64,000 bases of DNA from Lytechinus pictus (taxonomy: Eukaryota; Echinodermata; Echinoidea; Temnopleuroida; Toxopneustidae): the NCBI RefSeq assembly GCF_037042905.1, contig NC_087253.1, forward strand, positions 4,593,501 through 4,657,500, written 5' to 3'. The notes beneath the pieces are model-generated. The model had not been told where the DNA came from. It did no database searches and saw nothing but the letters and a program-made list of their open reading frames with translations. Positions 22,286 to 34,139 of the stretch are shown here, piece by piece. How positions within the stretch are numbered: position 1 is the stretch's first letter; the number at the start of each line of letters is the position of its first letter. The position numbers and the translations under genes were made by a program.

Positions 22286-23269
22286 TCTTCAATTGCTTTT
22301 TTCCATGTGACTATGAAATAATATAATTCAACATACATTTAAGGCACTTATGTTCGACGTGAGGGACGTCCCGTTAAAGACAGCACGTTAGCCATTCTCT
22401 GATTGGTCGGTTAAGGACGTATATCTTGTGCATGTACCGAAATAAAGGACGTTATTTGCAAGATAGTAATTCAGTCAGTCCGCAAGCCCCTGTGTTAATG
22501 AAATGAGCAAATGAGCAAGATTTATCCAAGTCCTCTCGTGGCTGAATTCATGTCCCTGCAAAATCTCGTGAATTGTGAGACTTTCTTTCACAAAGAATTT
22601 AACCACTTTCTCCTTGAGTAATATTGATTATTTTTGTACCATGGGCAAGAGTAAATGTTACTCTTTTATATTGGTCATTTCTTTTGAATGAAATATTTTG
22701 ATAAATAAGTGAAATTTTTACCTGAAAAGATGCATCAAATAGAATTTTCTTCCTCTGTTTTCACTTGTAAATTGTGCAACATCTCGGCCCGTATTCTGAT
22801 AGCAGGTTTAATTTAACCCTAGTCTAAAGTTAACCCTGGTTTAACTAAACATCCTCTAAACCTCACCTCTGGTCTAAGTGCAGTTTAATTATTTTGGTAT
22901 TCTGATAGCCGGGTTTAACTAAACCTGGGTTAAACCCGGGTTTAAAATTCTTTTTGAAAATAATAACCCTCTTTTAACCAAGACTAGCACCTTTTTGGTA
23001 AATTACTGCTGCAGGGATGATTGCAACAAAGTTGAAAAAATGGCACTAAAGTTGTTTTTTCTATTATGGAAACTAATAACAACTATTGTAGTGAAAGAAA
23101 AGCATTCATCACCCATATATGGTAAGAAATTTTCATTTCAATTATCTTTATTTTTGTTAATTACTAAAACATTTCAACCCCAAACCGAGTGACCTGCACA
23201 GTTTTTTGAGTATCAGTCCCATTTATTACTTTTCATGTTTGTCAAAATCTAAATTGAATAGATTCCCCT

Positions 23270-24570
23270 CAACCACTCTTGACTAGAGTCTAGACTCTAC
23301 TAGTCCTAGATCTAAAACAATAAGCTAAGAGGTCGACGTCTTTATTCTAACTTTAAGTAGGGCCTAAGGGATTTTTTTTTAACTTTTGAGAGTAGTCTTG
23401 GGTCTAAATAGGCTAGTTAGATCTGGCCTGGGCCCGTTTGGAGGAGAATTGAATTGAACATAGTTTTGACTAACTATTTGACTTTTTATACTTTCCTGAA
23501 GCAAAACATTGTCTACTGAGTTAGTGGAGCAACCAAGACTGAAGATACATATTGGTCTAGGCCTAGAACAGCATTCAGGACTTAGGCTGGCTTAGCTTAG
23601 GGACAGGGATAGATATATGTTATTATTCTAACCTTAGGCTTAGCCTTAGGCTAGATCTAGGCCTACTAGTGGAATTGATCTGATTTGTCTTAGACAAAAA
23701 GCTTTGAACAGTCTCTGTATTGGTTGTTCCGCTGAATTATGACACTCTACGTTGGCCTCTCTCACCAAGGCAATGTTATATGACAGTAAAATGTCAGAAT
23801 TTTTAAAATAAATCCCCAGAAACAACGGTTATTCCTGTCTACAGACAGTAGTGTTAGATCTGATTATCGACATCGCTGCATTGCTTGCCAAGTAACTGGG
23901 CCTGGCTAAATTTAGAATTAGTCCAAGACATCTCTCTACTGACTACTCCTCCTGTTTTAGGTCCATATCTGTTTCTTTGAAGAGTTTTTTTATTCAAACA
24001 TTTTTGGGGACTCGTTTAGGTTTCCAGATCCAGGACTAGAAAACAGGCCTAAACCTAGACCAACAGCTCAGTCTTGACTAGACTAGGCCTGGCCTAGATT
24101 TATGTAAGAATTTAGATCTAGGCCTAGGCCTAACGTTAGTCTGTGCTATATATTCATTCTAGATTTCTAGCCTAGCCCTAACTGGCTGATCTAGTCTACT
24201 GTATGATCTAGAATCTCTAACGCTGGCCTAGATCTAGACTAGGACCTAAATAACTTAGACTAAAAATTAGACCCTATCTAGACCTAGAACTAGATCTATA
24301 TCAATCTTGGTATACATGTAATAGGTCTAGATCTAGAGATTTGTAGACTCTCAACATGCTCAATGTAGATTCTAAATAAATAAAAAAAAGTAAGTGTTGG
24401 CTAGTCTCGGGCTAGTCTACAATAGATCTAATCATCTAACGTTAGGTCTTTAAATGAAGTAGGCTGGAGATCTAACGTTGGATTATTTCTATTACTAGAT
24501 CTAAAGGATCTAGATCTAAAGCTAGGGACTGTAGTAGGACTGTAGTTCGAGATATAGAGGTCTAGCATCC
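23270..24570. repeat. Low-complexity CTAG/GGCCTA/AGATCTAG-rich stretch
   Basis: Short palindromes CTAG, TAGGCCTA and TAGATCTA recur throughout with no fixed period. No ORF. Confidence 0.6.
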
Positions 24571-24829
24571 CCCTTAAAAACTACTGCTAATTAAGCCTAG
24601 TACAGCTTCATGTTGTTCTCTGTGTAGCCAAACAACAGTTAGCATTGTCTTAATCTTATTTTGGTGTGTGTACTTACCGTACAAACACATATTTTGATGA
24701 ATGAGAAAATGTGCCTTGCAGATTATTTTACCTCAAGTCAGAACCTAGTGTTCTAAACTTCATGAGCATAGGCCTATGTCATAAAATGAAGAAGTATTTC
24801 AATCCATTAGATGTGTTTACACATTTATT

Positions 24830-26085
24830 GATTTAATATGCTGTCACCATGGCAACACATTTTCCAACACACACAAATATATGTATTGCAGATCTATACC
24901 TCAAAACCAATGTGTGAGCCAACTTTTATAATAATTAGTTGAAAACTAATGAAGGAGTTCAGATTTTCACCTAATTTCATTATGTAATATGTTGTTACCA
25001 TGGCAACATGATTTCTCATACATACAAAAATATGTCTTGCACATCTTCAACTCAAGACTAATGTTTGTGCCAAATTTTATGAGCATTGGCTGAAAAAAGA
25101 TGGAGTTCGAACTACCAAATTCTCACCTTATTTTCGTTATTTAATATGTTGTTACCATGGCAACACGATTTCTGATACAGACAAAAATATATCTTGGACA
25201 TCTTCACCTCAACATTAATGTATGTGCCAAATTTTTAAGAGAATTGACCAGTTGGAAACTGATAAAGTAGTTCAAATCACTTGATTTTCATCTAACTTTG
25301 ATATTTGATTTGTTACCATGGCAACATGATTTTTTTATAAAGTCATGAAATATATTTTGCACACCTTCACATCAAGACTAATGTTTGTGCCACATTTCAT
25401 GAGAATTGGTTAAAACTGAGGAAATAGTTGGAATTGCAAGATTTTTACATAATTTTTGCCATAATATACCGTTACCATGGCAACACAATTTCCGACGCAT
25501 GCAAAAATGTGTCTTGCAAATTTTCATCTAAAGACTTGTGTCTGTGCCAAATATCATGCGAAATGGTTTATAAATTATAAAGTAATTAAAACCACAAGTT
25601 TTTCACCTAATTTCCGATATTTAATATTTTGTTACCATGGCAACGCAATTATATTCTTTAGGCATAGAATATGTTTTGCACATCTTCACAATAAGACTAA
25701 TGTATGTGCCAAATTTCATGAGCATTGGTTAAAAACTGAGGAAGTAGTTGGAACAGCAAGATTTATACATAGTTTTTGCCATAATATACCGTTACCATGG
25801 CAACACAATTTCCGACACATGAAAATATGTGTCTTGCACATCTTTACCTCAAAACCAATGTGTGAGCCAACTTGAGAATTGGTAGAAAACTGATGAAAGT
25901 ATTTTAAACGACAAAATTTTGGCCATAATATACTGTTTCCATGGCAACGCAATTTCAAAAAAAGGAAAAAAAAAATTTTTTACACCTCCTTACCTTGAGA
26001 ACAATGTGTGTTCCAAATTTCATGAAAATCGGTTAAAAACTGAGGAAGTAGCTTGTAATGAAATATAGGCATACATTCTAAAAAA
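24830..26085. repeat. Satellite, ~150-160-bp units, each with an RFX X-box
   Basis: GTTACCATGGCAAC or a one-base variant starts at 24843, 24994, 25151, 25312, 25471, 25631, 25791 and 25935. Between them, GCACATCTTCACCTCAAGACTAATG and GCCAAATTTCATGAGMATTGG are conserved in pieces. Eight units. Confidence 0.85.
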
Positions 26086-26177
26086 AATGTTGGCCATGAT
26101 TTGTTGGATTTAAACCAGGCTTAAACTACCCCCTGCGCGAGTTTAACTTTTTGAGGATTTATTACCACACTTAGACC

Positions 26178-26308
26178 AGGGGAGCGTTTCATCAACATTT
26201 TTGTCTGACAAGTTGTCAGATCGGACAACTTTCCTTGGTTCTGATTGGCTGAGAGGTACTGTTGTATAAAATTGTCGGATAAAATCCTTTCATGAAATGC
26301 TCCCCAGG
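26178..26308. mobile_element. Short MITE with GGGGAGCGTTTCAT ends
   Basis: GGGGAGCGTTTCATCAAC pairs with CTTTCATGAAATGCTCCCC. The internal TTGTCAGATCGGACAA is palindromic. Length about 130 bp. Confidence 0.65.
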
Positions 26309-26504
26309 GTTAACTTAAACCTTGCTATCGGAATACGAAACTTAAACCTAGATATGGCAGTTTATTACCACACTTAGACCAGGGTTAAGTTAAACCACGC
26401 TATCAGAATACGGCCCTTTGTGTTTTAGGCACCAACATTATTTATATCATCAGAAAGCTCAAACTCTATACTTTCTTACAATGTCACTCTTGATATGTGG
26501 CATC

Positions 26505-26803
26505 TTTTAGATGGGTCAGCAGCCAGCTTTTTCCATCAAGATGCAAGACGAGATTTCTGAAATTTCTGAGTAACACAAAATCCAGAGTTCTGATTGGCTG
26601 AATACTGTTTTCAAAACAAACAGGCGCGGGTAATTTGAAGAGATTACCACATGGTGAGTGTGACCTCGCAGAGGCCCAGTGTGGGGAACATTGGAATTTG
26701 CGTGGGTGTGTGGTCTCTATGACCAATCAGAGCGCAGTATTCTTGTTTTTGAGCTGCAAAATGTACTTGGCCTATGAAAAGCTGGCTGCTGACCCATCTA
26801 AAA
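26505..26803. mobile_element. MITE with TTTTAGATGGGTCAGCAGCC ends
   Basis: The right end GGCTGCTGACCCATCTAAAA is an exact complement of the left. Inner CTGATTGGCTG / GACCAATCAG also pair. Length about 299 bp. Confidence 0.8.
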
Positions 26804-27449
26804 TACATCTTCTTATAAAAATTATATTCATATTAAAGCTTAGATCTTCAGCTTTATCATGATTTAAAAATCATTTGTGCCCAAACAGAAATTAAGTGTG
26901 AAAACAACAACTTTTGTTGCATGAAAAAAATATTTTGTTTCATGTTTTAGATCAAAAGTTTTTCCTATATTACATCATTCTTTTAAAAATCCAAACACAT
27001 GACCTGAAAGAATGATTCTTCTTCTTTACAAAGATACAAAAAACATTAAATTTGGTCAATATTTAGAGCAGCAATGGCCGAATAAAAAGAGGTGTTGTGG
27101 TTCTCACCAAGCTCATTAACTATGCAAAAACCCTCTAGTCATGAATATCACTTGGATAAAAGAAGCTACTTTTTCAGGGCTTTGCGGACTGACTGTAATT
27201 AAAACGATCTTCACAGGTTCGCTATCACCGTATTCAGGTGGTTTTCCTAACTTAATATCACACAACTGCAAATGAAAGAGTCTCCAATGAATTCTGAATT
27301 GGACAACAGGACGAATGGACGATTATCTAGCGAAGAAAAACAACTTTTTGACCCGTACTGTGACGTGACGCGCGCGCTCACTATCGGACTTCCTTAATTG
27401 ACCAATCAGAGAATGGCTAACGTGCTGTCTTTAACGGGACGTCCGGAGG

Positions 27450-28870
27450 GAGCGCCATTTTTTCGAAAAGTACACAGGGTCGCAAAAATCAGGTCAAATT
27501 TCTGCCCCCTACGAAATCATGGATCAGCGCCTGGATGTCATTATCCCCACTTGTTCTTTTGTATTTTATTACATAAAGTAGTGTTGGGTTTTTCCATGTA
27601 CCTACAAAATGTTGTCATCAAAAATTAAATCATTGGATTGACAATGACTTTTTTTGCTAAGAAATTTATTGCTGAAACTTATTTTGTTATAAGGGAGACA
27701 TATCAAAATATAAAACATTTATGTTTCCATTTTAATGACATAAGAAAAAAGGAAAGTGGGAATATGACCTCATCAGTTCACCTTCTGAATAGCCTATATT
27801 AATGACGGGGTGCAAATAATTGTTTTCACAAAATATTGCTATACGTTTTAGATTAAATAACTTTGTTGTCATTTTGATATTTATCTTGGTGAATTTTACT
27901 ATATATTTTAGCTATAAATAAGCCAGTTCGTAGTTCAATCTTGTGCATGATGAGAAGGTAATTTGTACTAAAGTGACATGGTGGTTGAATATTCAGTAAC
28001 TTCAGTGAGACAAGAACAGAGTTTGATGTCTTGGTTATTGTGTTTTTTCACTTGATTCACAAAACAACAATGCGTCCACTAGCGACTGGTATGTAATGGT
28101 TGGCAAAGTACGTTGTTATCAAGAACATACTAATGCATTCAAAGTAGAAATACAACAAATACCTTCGTAGAGTGTACATTGGGGTGCAATTTCTGCCTCC
28201 TGCTATGTAACTTGTAAGGCAAGCTTAAATAATATCTTGCTTTAAAATTTGCCTATCATAATGAAAAAAATGACATGTAATTTGACCAAAATTGTCCATG
28301 AGCACTATTATTTTTAGTACGGCGTAGGTCCGTTTAAGTCTGCACCCATATCATGCCTATGTTGTAAATAAAATGATACAAGGAGCTGAACTGAATGGTG
28401 TGTTGTGTGGCACTTCAAGCCTCAAAATTATACAATTCAGTGGCGCGGATCTACGGAGGGGGACCTAGATTTTCGAGCCAACCCCTTTATAGTGTTTTTC
28501 AAATTTCTCAGAGCCAAAATGACCGGCTTTAGGTAGTAACCCCCCTCCCCTGTTTTTATTCTTGTCAAATTCCGTGGTGCAAAATGATCTTCATTTTGTA
28601 GTGAAACCCTCTTTTGCTTTTCAAGTTTCTCGGCCAAATCCCCTCTGGGAAAAGAGCTAGATTCACGCCTACAATTTGCATGTTAAATTGACTTAATATT
28701 TAGGTTCAACCCGGTCTGCAGGGGCAGCGGAAGCGGGGTGGGGGGCTGGGGCTTCAGCCCCCCCCCCCCACACTTTGTTTCCAAATCCGTGTACAAAAAC
28801 GTAAAAATGACCATAGGATTGTGATTTTTTGCATGGTCAGCCTCCCCCCCCCCACTTTGAAAACCGTTCA
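27450..28870. other. Intron stretch without recognisable gene
   Basis: AT-rich and single-copy in appearance, with one CAGTGGCG-type transposon end near 28439 and C-runs near 28760 and 28845. No supported coding sequence. Confidence 0.4.
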
Positions 28871-28880
28871 GATGCAGAAC

Positions 28881-29697
28881 TAAGGCTGCGTTTATGCGAC
28901 CTCAAGCCAGAATCATGATTTGAATCATGATTTGAATCATGATTCAAAACACAAACATGAATCACGATGTCACAGAATCAGCGTTTAGACGACCTTCATT
29001 ACAATGCTGTTTCTCCTCAGATTCGGGCCAATCCAGTGCGCATCACTAGTGCGCAGTTTGACAGAGGAAGTTTTTCGCACGTGTTTCGGCGCTCGAAAAA
29101 TCTTTTGCTTCCAGAATTCAGTCTATACCTAATTTTGTTTACTTCTATAGGGTCCATATGCTTCTATTCATCTTGTTAGTTTATCCAAAATGGTGTTCGG
29201 AAGTGAATTTCAGCGTAGATCCAATTTAATATTAACACTCTATACTCAACAACAACTGAGATCATTGTCTGTCCAGTTAATTCATTCACTAGAACTTGAA
29301 GTTGAAGACATGACCAAAAAATGAAAAGTAGTGGACGATGCGATGACGAACACAGAACTTGAACATGACAAGAAATGCATGCAGAGTAACCATGTACATA
29401 CAATGAGCATATAGAGAGCCTTGAGCTTGGCAAGAGTCAAACCGAAAGTAGCCCGACACAGTGAGGTCATATAATCATGATTCAAATCACGATATCGTTT
29501 ATTCGAACATTTTCATACGTGATTCTGTAGAAACGTCTTTCCAAACGCCCCTTTTTTCGTAGTTCATGTTTGTGATTCTAATCATGATTATATTCAATTT
29601 CGACTAAACGCAATCGTGATTCTGCAGAATCGTGATTTGAATCATGATTCAGATCATGATTCTAGGGTGAAAAAGTGGCGGATAAACGCACCCTAAG
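28881..29697. mobile_element. 815-bp MITE with ATCATGATT arrays
   Basis: The ends TAAGGCTGCGTTTATGCGAC and GGATAAACGCACCCTAA are inverted. Both inner arms are arrays of AATCATGATTTG and its complement. It sits 19 bp inside the candidate donor of the left gene's first exon. Short frames inside have no recognisable domain. Confidence 0.65.
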
Positions 29698-29716
29698 AAG
29701 GAATAATACGACTTAC

Positions 29717-29995
29717 CTAATTCTTTCTTTTAAGTAAGCTCCTCGGCCTTGCAATTGTAGTTGGAGCGAACCATGAAAATCAAAGTTGCCTGAAAATGAT
29801 GGCCCGTTAAAGCTGTCAATGCAGCCAGAACCTCGTCGACAACTCCAATAGAACGATGCCACTACTTTGGAGGAAGTCTGAAATAATGAAGTAAAATGGT
29901 AAAATATGCCAGACTTGTTAGGAGCATGGATGCCAGGGACGTGAGTGCAAGCGGAAGAACTTTTCATCGCGAGTATTGCTGACGTATATCGACCT
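29717..29995 (-). other. Candidate noncoding first exon of left SNTX-like GTPase gene
   Basis: On the minus strand this ends in a consensus donor (AATTAG/GTAAGTCG, exon end 29717). It contains the block GGCAACTTTGAT..TTCATGGTT, which resembles GGCAACTCTGAT..TTCCATGGTT at about 32638-32663 on the plus strand, placed similarly before a donor there. It carries short upstream ORFs only. Joining it to the acceptor at 20156 implies a 9.6 kb first intron. The transcription start is not defined by sequence and the internal AG at about 29790 could be an alternative acceptor. Inference from paralogue comparison. Confidence 0.45.
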
Positions 29996-30065
29996 GAACC
30001 TAGCCAATCGTAAACACGCTAGTAAACGCGCCAACGAGAAGAACACGCCCACATCGAGAAAAAAA
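29996..30065 (-). promoter_or_regulatory. Candidate promoter of left SNTX-like GTPase gene
   Basis: Read on the minus strand, it contains GTGGGCGTG, then GCGCGTTTACTAGCG, then GATTGGCTAGGTTC (30009-29996), whose ATTGG is an inverted CCAAT box. The same order of elements with close spelling occurs on the plus strand at about 32450-32511, upstream of the other candidate first exon. No TATA box stands out. Confidence 0.4.
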
Positions 30066-30069
30066 AGAT

Positions 30070-32440
30070 TACTAATCATCGCGTCTGCGATGCCAAAGCC
30101 ATAGCTTCATCCACCATGGGTTTTCCCCACGCTTGATTGCGAAAGGAAATCTCAGCAACGAATATTATTGCGAAATTTATTTTCAACGTGTTTATCCCGT
30201 TGACCCTACAATTTCATCCTTTCCTCATTAACCGAATCGTTCGACTGACATTGTGCAATGGAGGCTATCATCACTTTACACAGTGGCGACAAGGGGAGGG
30301 GGGAGGTTGGTGGATGGGAAAGGTTCTGACGGGAGGAATTGGCCCATGCCCCCCCCCCGCAATTGACTGCGATGTCTTTTCATGACCGGCAGTGGGGTAT
30401 TTTGTGGGGGGGGGGGCATGCGAAGTACGTCACATATCCAAAAAATAACTTCAATCATTTTGACATACGAGGCGCTTTCAAGGCAAGCGAGAAAAAATAT
30501 GTTGCATCTCCAAAAGAAACTTAGCATTCTCAATATAAAATCAGTGCCTATTGCAGTGATTCGCTGACTGTAGTAAAATACATTCAATGACTCCCCTCCT
30601 TAACCTGAAAGTGAATTTCAGTTGCTTGTCTGCGAGAAAGCACAGCACCCGGGCAAGAAACCTTGCTATGTTATAAGACGGATAGAATTAAAATGCCGAA
30701 ATTTAAAATACGTAAGTTTCAATATTGTATTTTTACGAGGGAGTGGGGCCCTTGCGATAAAATTTCGCGCGCTTTTGTATTTTAAAAGGTCTTCATCATG
30801 GATCAGTTCTAATCCAGTAACGCGATAATGAACATTTGTCTACACGTCTCCCCCCCCCCCCCCCAAGAAAAATAAGGGGGCATAGCCTTCATCACTGTTG
30901 CACTCTGAAAGAATTTTTACTTTCTATATTACTATTACACAATATAGCAGGGCCCGCGCGCGCGGAACGGGTTTGAAAGTGGGTGCGGTGGGGGAGGGGG
31001 GGGGGGGGTGGCTGAGCCAAATGTGGAGGGGGCCGTGGCTGACCATGTAAAATAACACATTAATATGGTCATTTTTACGTATTTCATAAACGTTTATTGG
31101 GAAAAAAGTAGAAGGGGGCTGACGCTTACCCAGCCGCCCCGGAACTTTTTGTTGGGGTAGACTTGATATAAAAATATATCGTTCTTTCGTCATGTAGACG
31201 ACACTTTAAACTTCCTCAGCACGCCTTTAGTTTCAGTTTATGTCCATCAAAGCAATAATTAGTTCATGAAATATGAAAATTAAGAAAAAATATGCTGCAT
31301 CTCTCAGCTGAAAGTTATAGGCCTAGATTTTATCAAATCTGAAATATTTGAAGAAAAAAAATTGATACGTAAAATTTGTGGCGGTATATGGGAGCGACCC
31401 ATAGGCCTATGTCATATAACATGAATTCTATGAATTTCTCTATAGGTTGAAATGGAAAGCGCCACATGGATATGATAAAGAGAATGGTTTCCCAAAATGA
31501 ATAGCAAAGAAATTAAGAGTATTGCCGCCAAAATAGCGTTAACAAATTTAAATTGTTCGGTAGTTTCGTCTTTCTTCTCGTTGTATACATAACTTATAAT
31601 GGCAGACACACTGGATTGTGAAAACCAAAATTTGTTTATCAGTATGGAAAACACAATGAAAAAACAAATCAATCAGAAAAAATAAGGAAAAGAGGAAATA
31701 CAGAGAAAGTGAAAGACTGCCTTGATATTGAACAATTACAGGTATCAAATTGTTATGAATATGTAAATGGTAAATCAATCAAGTTAACATATTAATTCTA
31801 TTTAGCTAACAATAAACCGTTCTTTTACATTGACTTGATTTGATTTTTGAGTTGTAAACTTTTAATTTACTGAAAAATCGGCGTATAGGCCGGGGCATAG
31901 GGGTAAAGCCTCATTCCTGTTAATCGGTGAGGAAAACAAAGAAAAGAAAAATGACAGAAGAAAAGGAGAAATGAGAAGAAAAATTCTGTATTCTGACCCC
32001 TCCACCGCGAAATTAATGACCTGTATAAATTCAAAATAAAATAAAATACATAAGGCGCGGACAAAACGCTCGCCCTCTCAATCAAACCCAGATATATACC
32101 GTGTTGTGGGATACGGTAAATTGATGTGAATTTCCCAAGTATAAAAGATAAAATAAGAGGAATTATTTTGAAAGCGGGGGCGGCATCCATTAATAACAAA
32201 ACATCAGCCTAATTCATGTTTGCAGTGGCTTTTCATTCCACTGGAGGGCGGAGGAGACATTACATTTTAAAACAAGTGAGCACAGACGATTGTGAAATGT
32301 AGACGGGCGAGTGGGCGGAGCGTACTAAAATTGCGCAACGTTATGCATGTCGTTTCGGATTGCAACCGGCGGGGAAAACCCAAGCATGGTGGCTATCGTA
32401 TTGCAAGATATGGGCATGATGCGATATAGGTGGGGTAAAT
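30070..32440. other. Spacer between the two candidate promoters
   Basis: About 2.4 kb with G/C homopolymer runs (30345-30420, 30850, 30985-31010) and repeat fragments. No gene seen. Any shared enhancer of the two diverging genes would be expected here, but I can point to no specific site. Confidence 0.35.
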
Positions 32441-32445
32441 TTGGT

Positions 32446-32511
32446 TCCCGTGTTTTGGGCGGGGCTAAATTTGTTCCTGCGTTTTATCGCGCGCCGTGAT
32501 TAGCTAGGTTC
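32446..32511 (+). promoter_or_regulatory. Candidate promoter of right SNTX-like GTPase gene
   Basis: It contains TGGGCGGGGC (GC box), GCGTTTTATCGCGC, and GATTAGCTAGGTTC at 32498-32511. This mirrors the left gene's candidate promoter in order and orientation. The segment is locally CpG-rich compared with its AT-rich surroundings. Confidence 0.4.
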
Positions 32512-32742
32512 GGAGCAAAAGATGTAATGGGAATTCACAACGAGAGTTTCTACAAGCTCAGACACACGAATTTCTGGTATCATCGCAATCCGGGCCTTAT
32601 CAAGGCCTTACCGGCGACGTTCCTGCTTTATTTGTGAGGCAACTCTGATGATTTCCATGGTTAAGTCTCTTTGTTTTGGTCGTTTTGATAGAGATATGAA
32701 CGCCGTCGAAATTTCCTTGGTAGTGCAAGCAGGAAAGATGCT
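32512..32742 (+). other. Candidate noncoding first exon of right SNTX-like GTPase gene
   Basis: It ends in a consensus donor (GATGCT/GTAAGTAG, exon end 32742). It includes the GGCAACTCTGAT..CCATGGTT block shared with the left locus. A short upstream ORF starts at ATGATTTCC and ends at the TAA of the donor region. Splicing to the acceptor at 40538 would remove a 7.8 kb intron. The exact start is unknown, and it could instead belong to an unrelated transcript. Confidence 0.42.
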
Positions 32743-33093
32743 GTAAGTAGGAGAGCGAGTTTGACCAATTGGAAATTCGTGGCCAGTCTAAAAACGTAAG
32801 TGTCACCTTTCTTTTTTTCTTCTGACATCTAATAATTATGTGTAGTTTGCCGAAACAGACCCGTATTTTAATCAAAATTAGTGGCTATTTAGACAAGTCA
32901 CAAGCTCAGCACAGTGCAGTTTATTGTTTCCACTTTCCACACAATAGGCTAATATTTCAGACCACTTAGTGCTTTGAGGGCTTTTACCCTTTAAGGTAAT
33001 TGGTGCGTATGATGATATGGGTGAAGAATCTGTGATGTTGGGAAATGTAAAATTTACCTTAATTTACCAGAACACACAATCATCCGAAATGGG

Positions 33094-33302
33094 GTTCTAG
33101 GACAACTACCCCCTGGACAATCACCCCCCGGACAACTACCCCCCGGACAATTACCCCCGAGGACAATTACCCCCCGGACAATTACCCCCCGAGGACAACT
33201 ACCCCCGAGGACAATTACCCCCCGGACAATTACCCCCCGGACAATTACCCCCCGGACAACTACCCCCCGGACAATTACCCCCCAGACAATTACCTTCAGA
33301 AA
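33094..33302 (-). repeat. Minisatellite, GGACAATTACCCCCC units (~13-16 bp)
   Basis: About 14 units alternate GGACAA(T/C)TACCCC. The left flank CCGAAATGGGGTTCTAGG matches, inverted, the right flank of the array at 35518-35798. The repetitive Val/Arg/Gly frame is an artefact. Confidence 0.85.
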
Positions 33303-33933
33303 ATCCCCCCTTCTCTCCAGCATCAATGTTAGAATTAAGCGGGACCCATGTAAGTTTTGGTCGGTGGCACAGGTTTCCGAAATATTTTCTCCTTTATCGT
33401 ACGTTAATAACTTTTTCTTTCTCTTTTATGTTGCTCTTTCTCTTGTGCTCTCACTTTCTTCTTTTTTCCTTTTTTTTATTGTTTAGCGGCGCCTTCTGCA
33501 TCATGAAAAATGGGGGGGGGGGGCTTGCACCCGAAACCTCCCGTTTGGCTATGCATATATACATCAGAAAATTTGTAAACTGGCCCTCATTCTAAGTTTT
33601 CATAGAACAATTGAACACGATTAGTCATAATAATCACAAATGCTGAATATCTCTGATTCCAACTGATCTGATATTTTAAAATATTTATTTTGTGTTTAAT
33701 TTCAGGTAAGAAATCAGGCAAATAGATAAAACGTAAAAAAGACACCTTTATAGGTAGAAATATTGAAAGTCGATAACGCAACTATCAACACTAACACTGT
33801 CAAGTAGACCTATAAATCTGTTATTTTAATACAGTTCAACTAACAAGAAGAATTATGAAACAATTGGTGCACATTCCAGATTAAGATGTGGCTTTATAAC
33901 TTAATATAGTAAGCTAAAAAACTTTATGCAAAG

Positions 33934-33986
33934 ATAATACACACAAGAACACCTTGTAAATTACAAGGTGTTTTTGTGTGTATTAT
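33934..33986. repeat. Near-perfect hairpin, about 26-bp arms
   Basis: ATAATACACACAAGAACACC..TTGTAA pairs with TTACAAGGTG..TTTTTGTGTGTATTAT with one mismatch (G/A position). Confidence 0.8.
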
Positions 33987-34139
33987 TCTTGGGTGAAAAC
34001 ATTAAAGAAGGAAATTAAGTACCAAATTTACTAAATTGTAAACAATATGACATAATCAAATACAGTGTTTTTTCTATACAAATTGGCAATCATGATAGTA
34101 TACAATTCGTTTAAGGTGCATTTTAAGGACGGTTTGTAA

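Larger units (their letters stand above)
22789..26416. mobile_element. Inner inverted element with CGGCCCGTATTCTGATAG ends
   Basis: The left end CGGCCCGTATTCTGATAGC pairs with right end GCTATCAGAATACGGCCC. Extra internal copies of the end repeat lie near 22903 and 26320. Related to the 7416-7719 MITE. It is nested inside 22346-27445 and encloses the RFX-motif satellite. Confidence 0.55.
22346..27445. mobile_element. 5.1 kb inverted-repeat-bounded composite element
   Basis: The outer arms GTTAAAGACAGCACGTTAGC (near 22372) and GCTAACGTGCTGTCTTTAAC (near 27417) are near-perfect inverted repeats with matching flanks. Further inside, CAGTCAGTCCGCAAGCCCC (22473) pairs with CAGGGCTTTGCGGACTGACTG (27175). 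The interior holds a second inverted element, a satellite and two MITEs. No transposase frame is seen. Confidence 0.6.

Noticed and set aside
24830..26085. CRISPR-like array
   Set aside because: Regular spacing, but whole units are repeated rather than short repeats with unique spacers, and the DNA is animal.
29713..29967. 84-aa protein on the minus strand
   Set aside because: More likely part of a noncoding first exon with a donor at 29716; no domain recognised.
33054..33326. Val-Arg-Gly repeat protein; likewise Pro-Asn-Tyr repeat at 35518-35835
   Set aside because: Both translate a minisatellite; no start context, no flanking coding signal.
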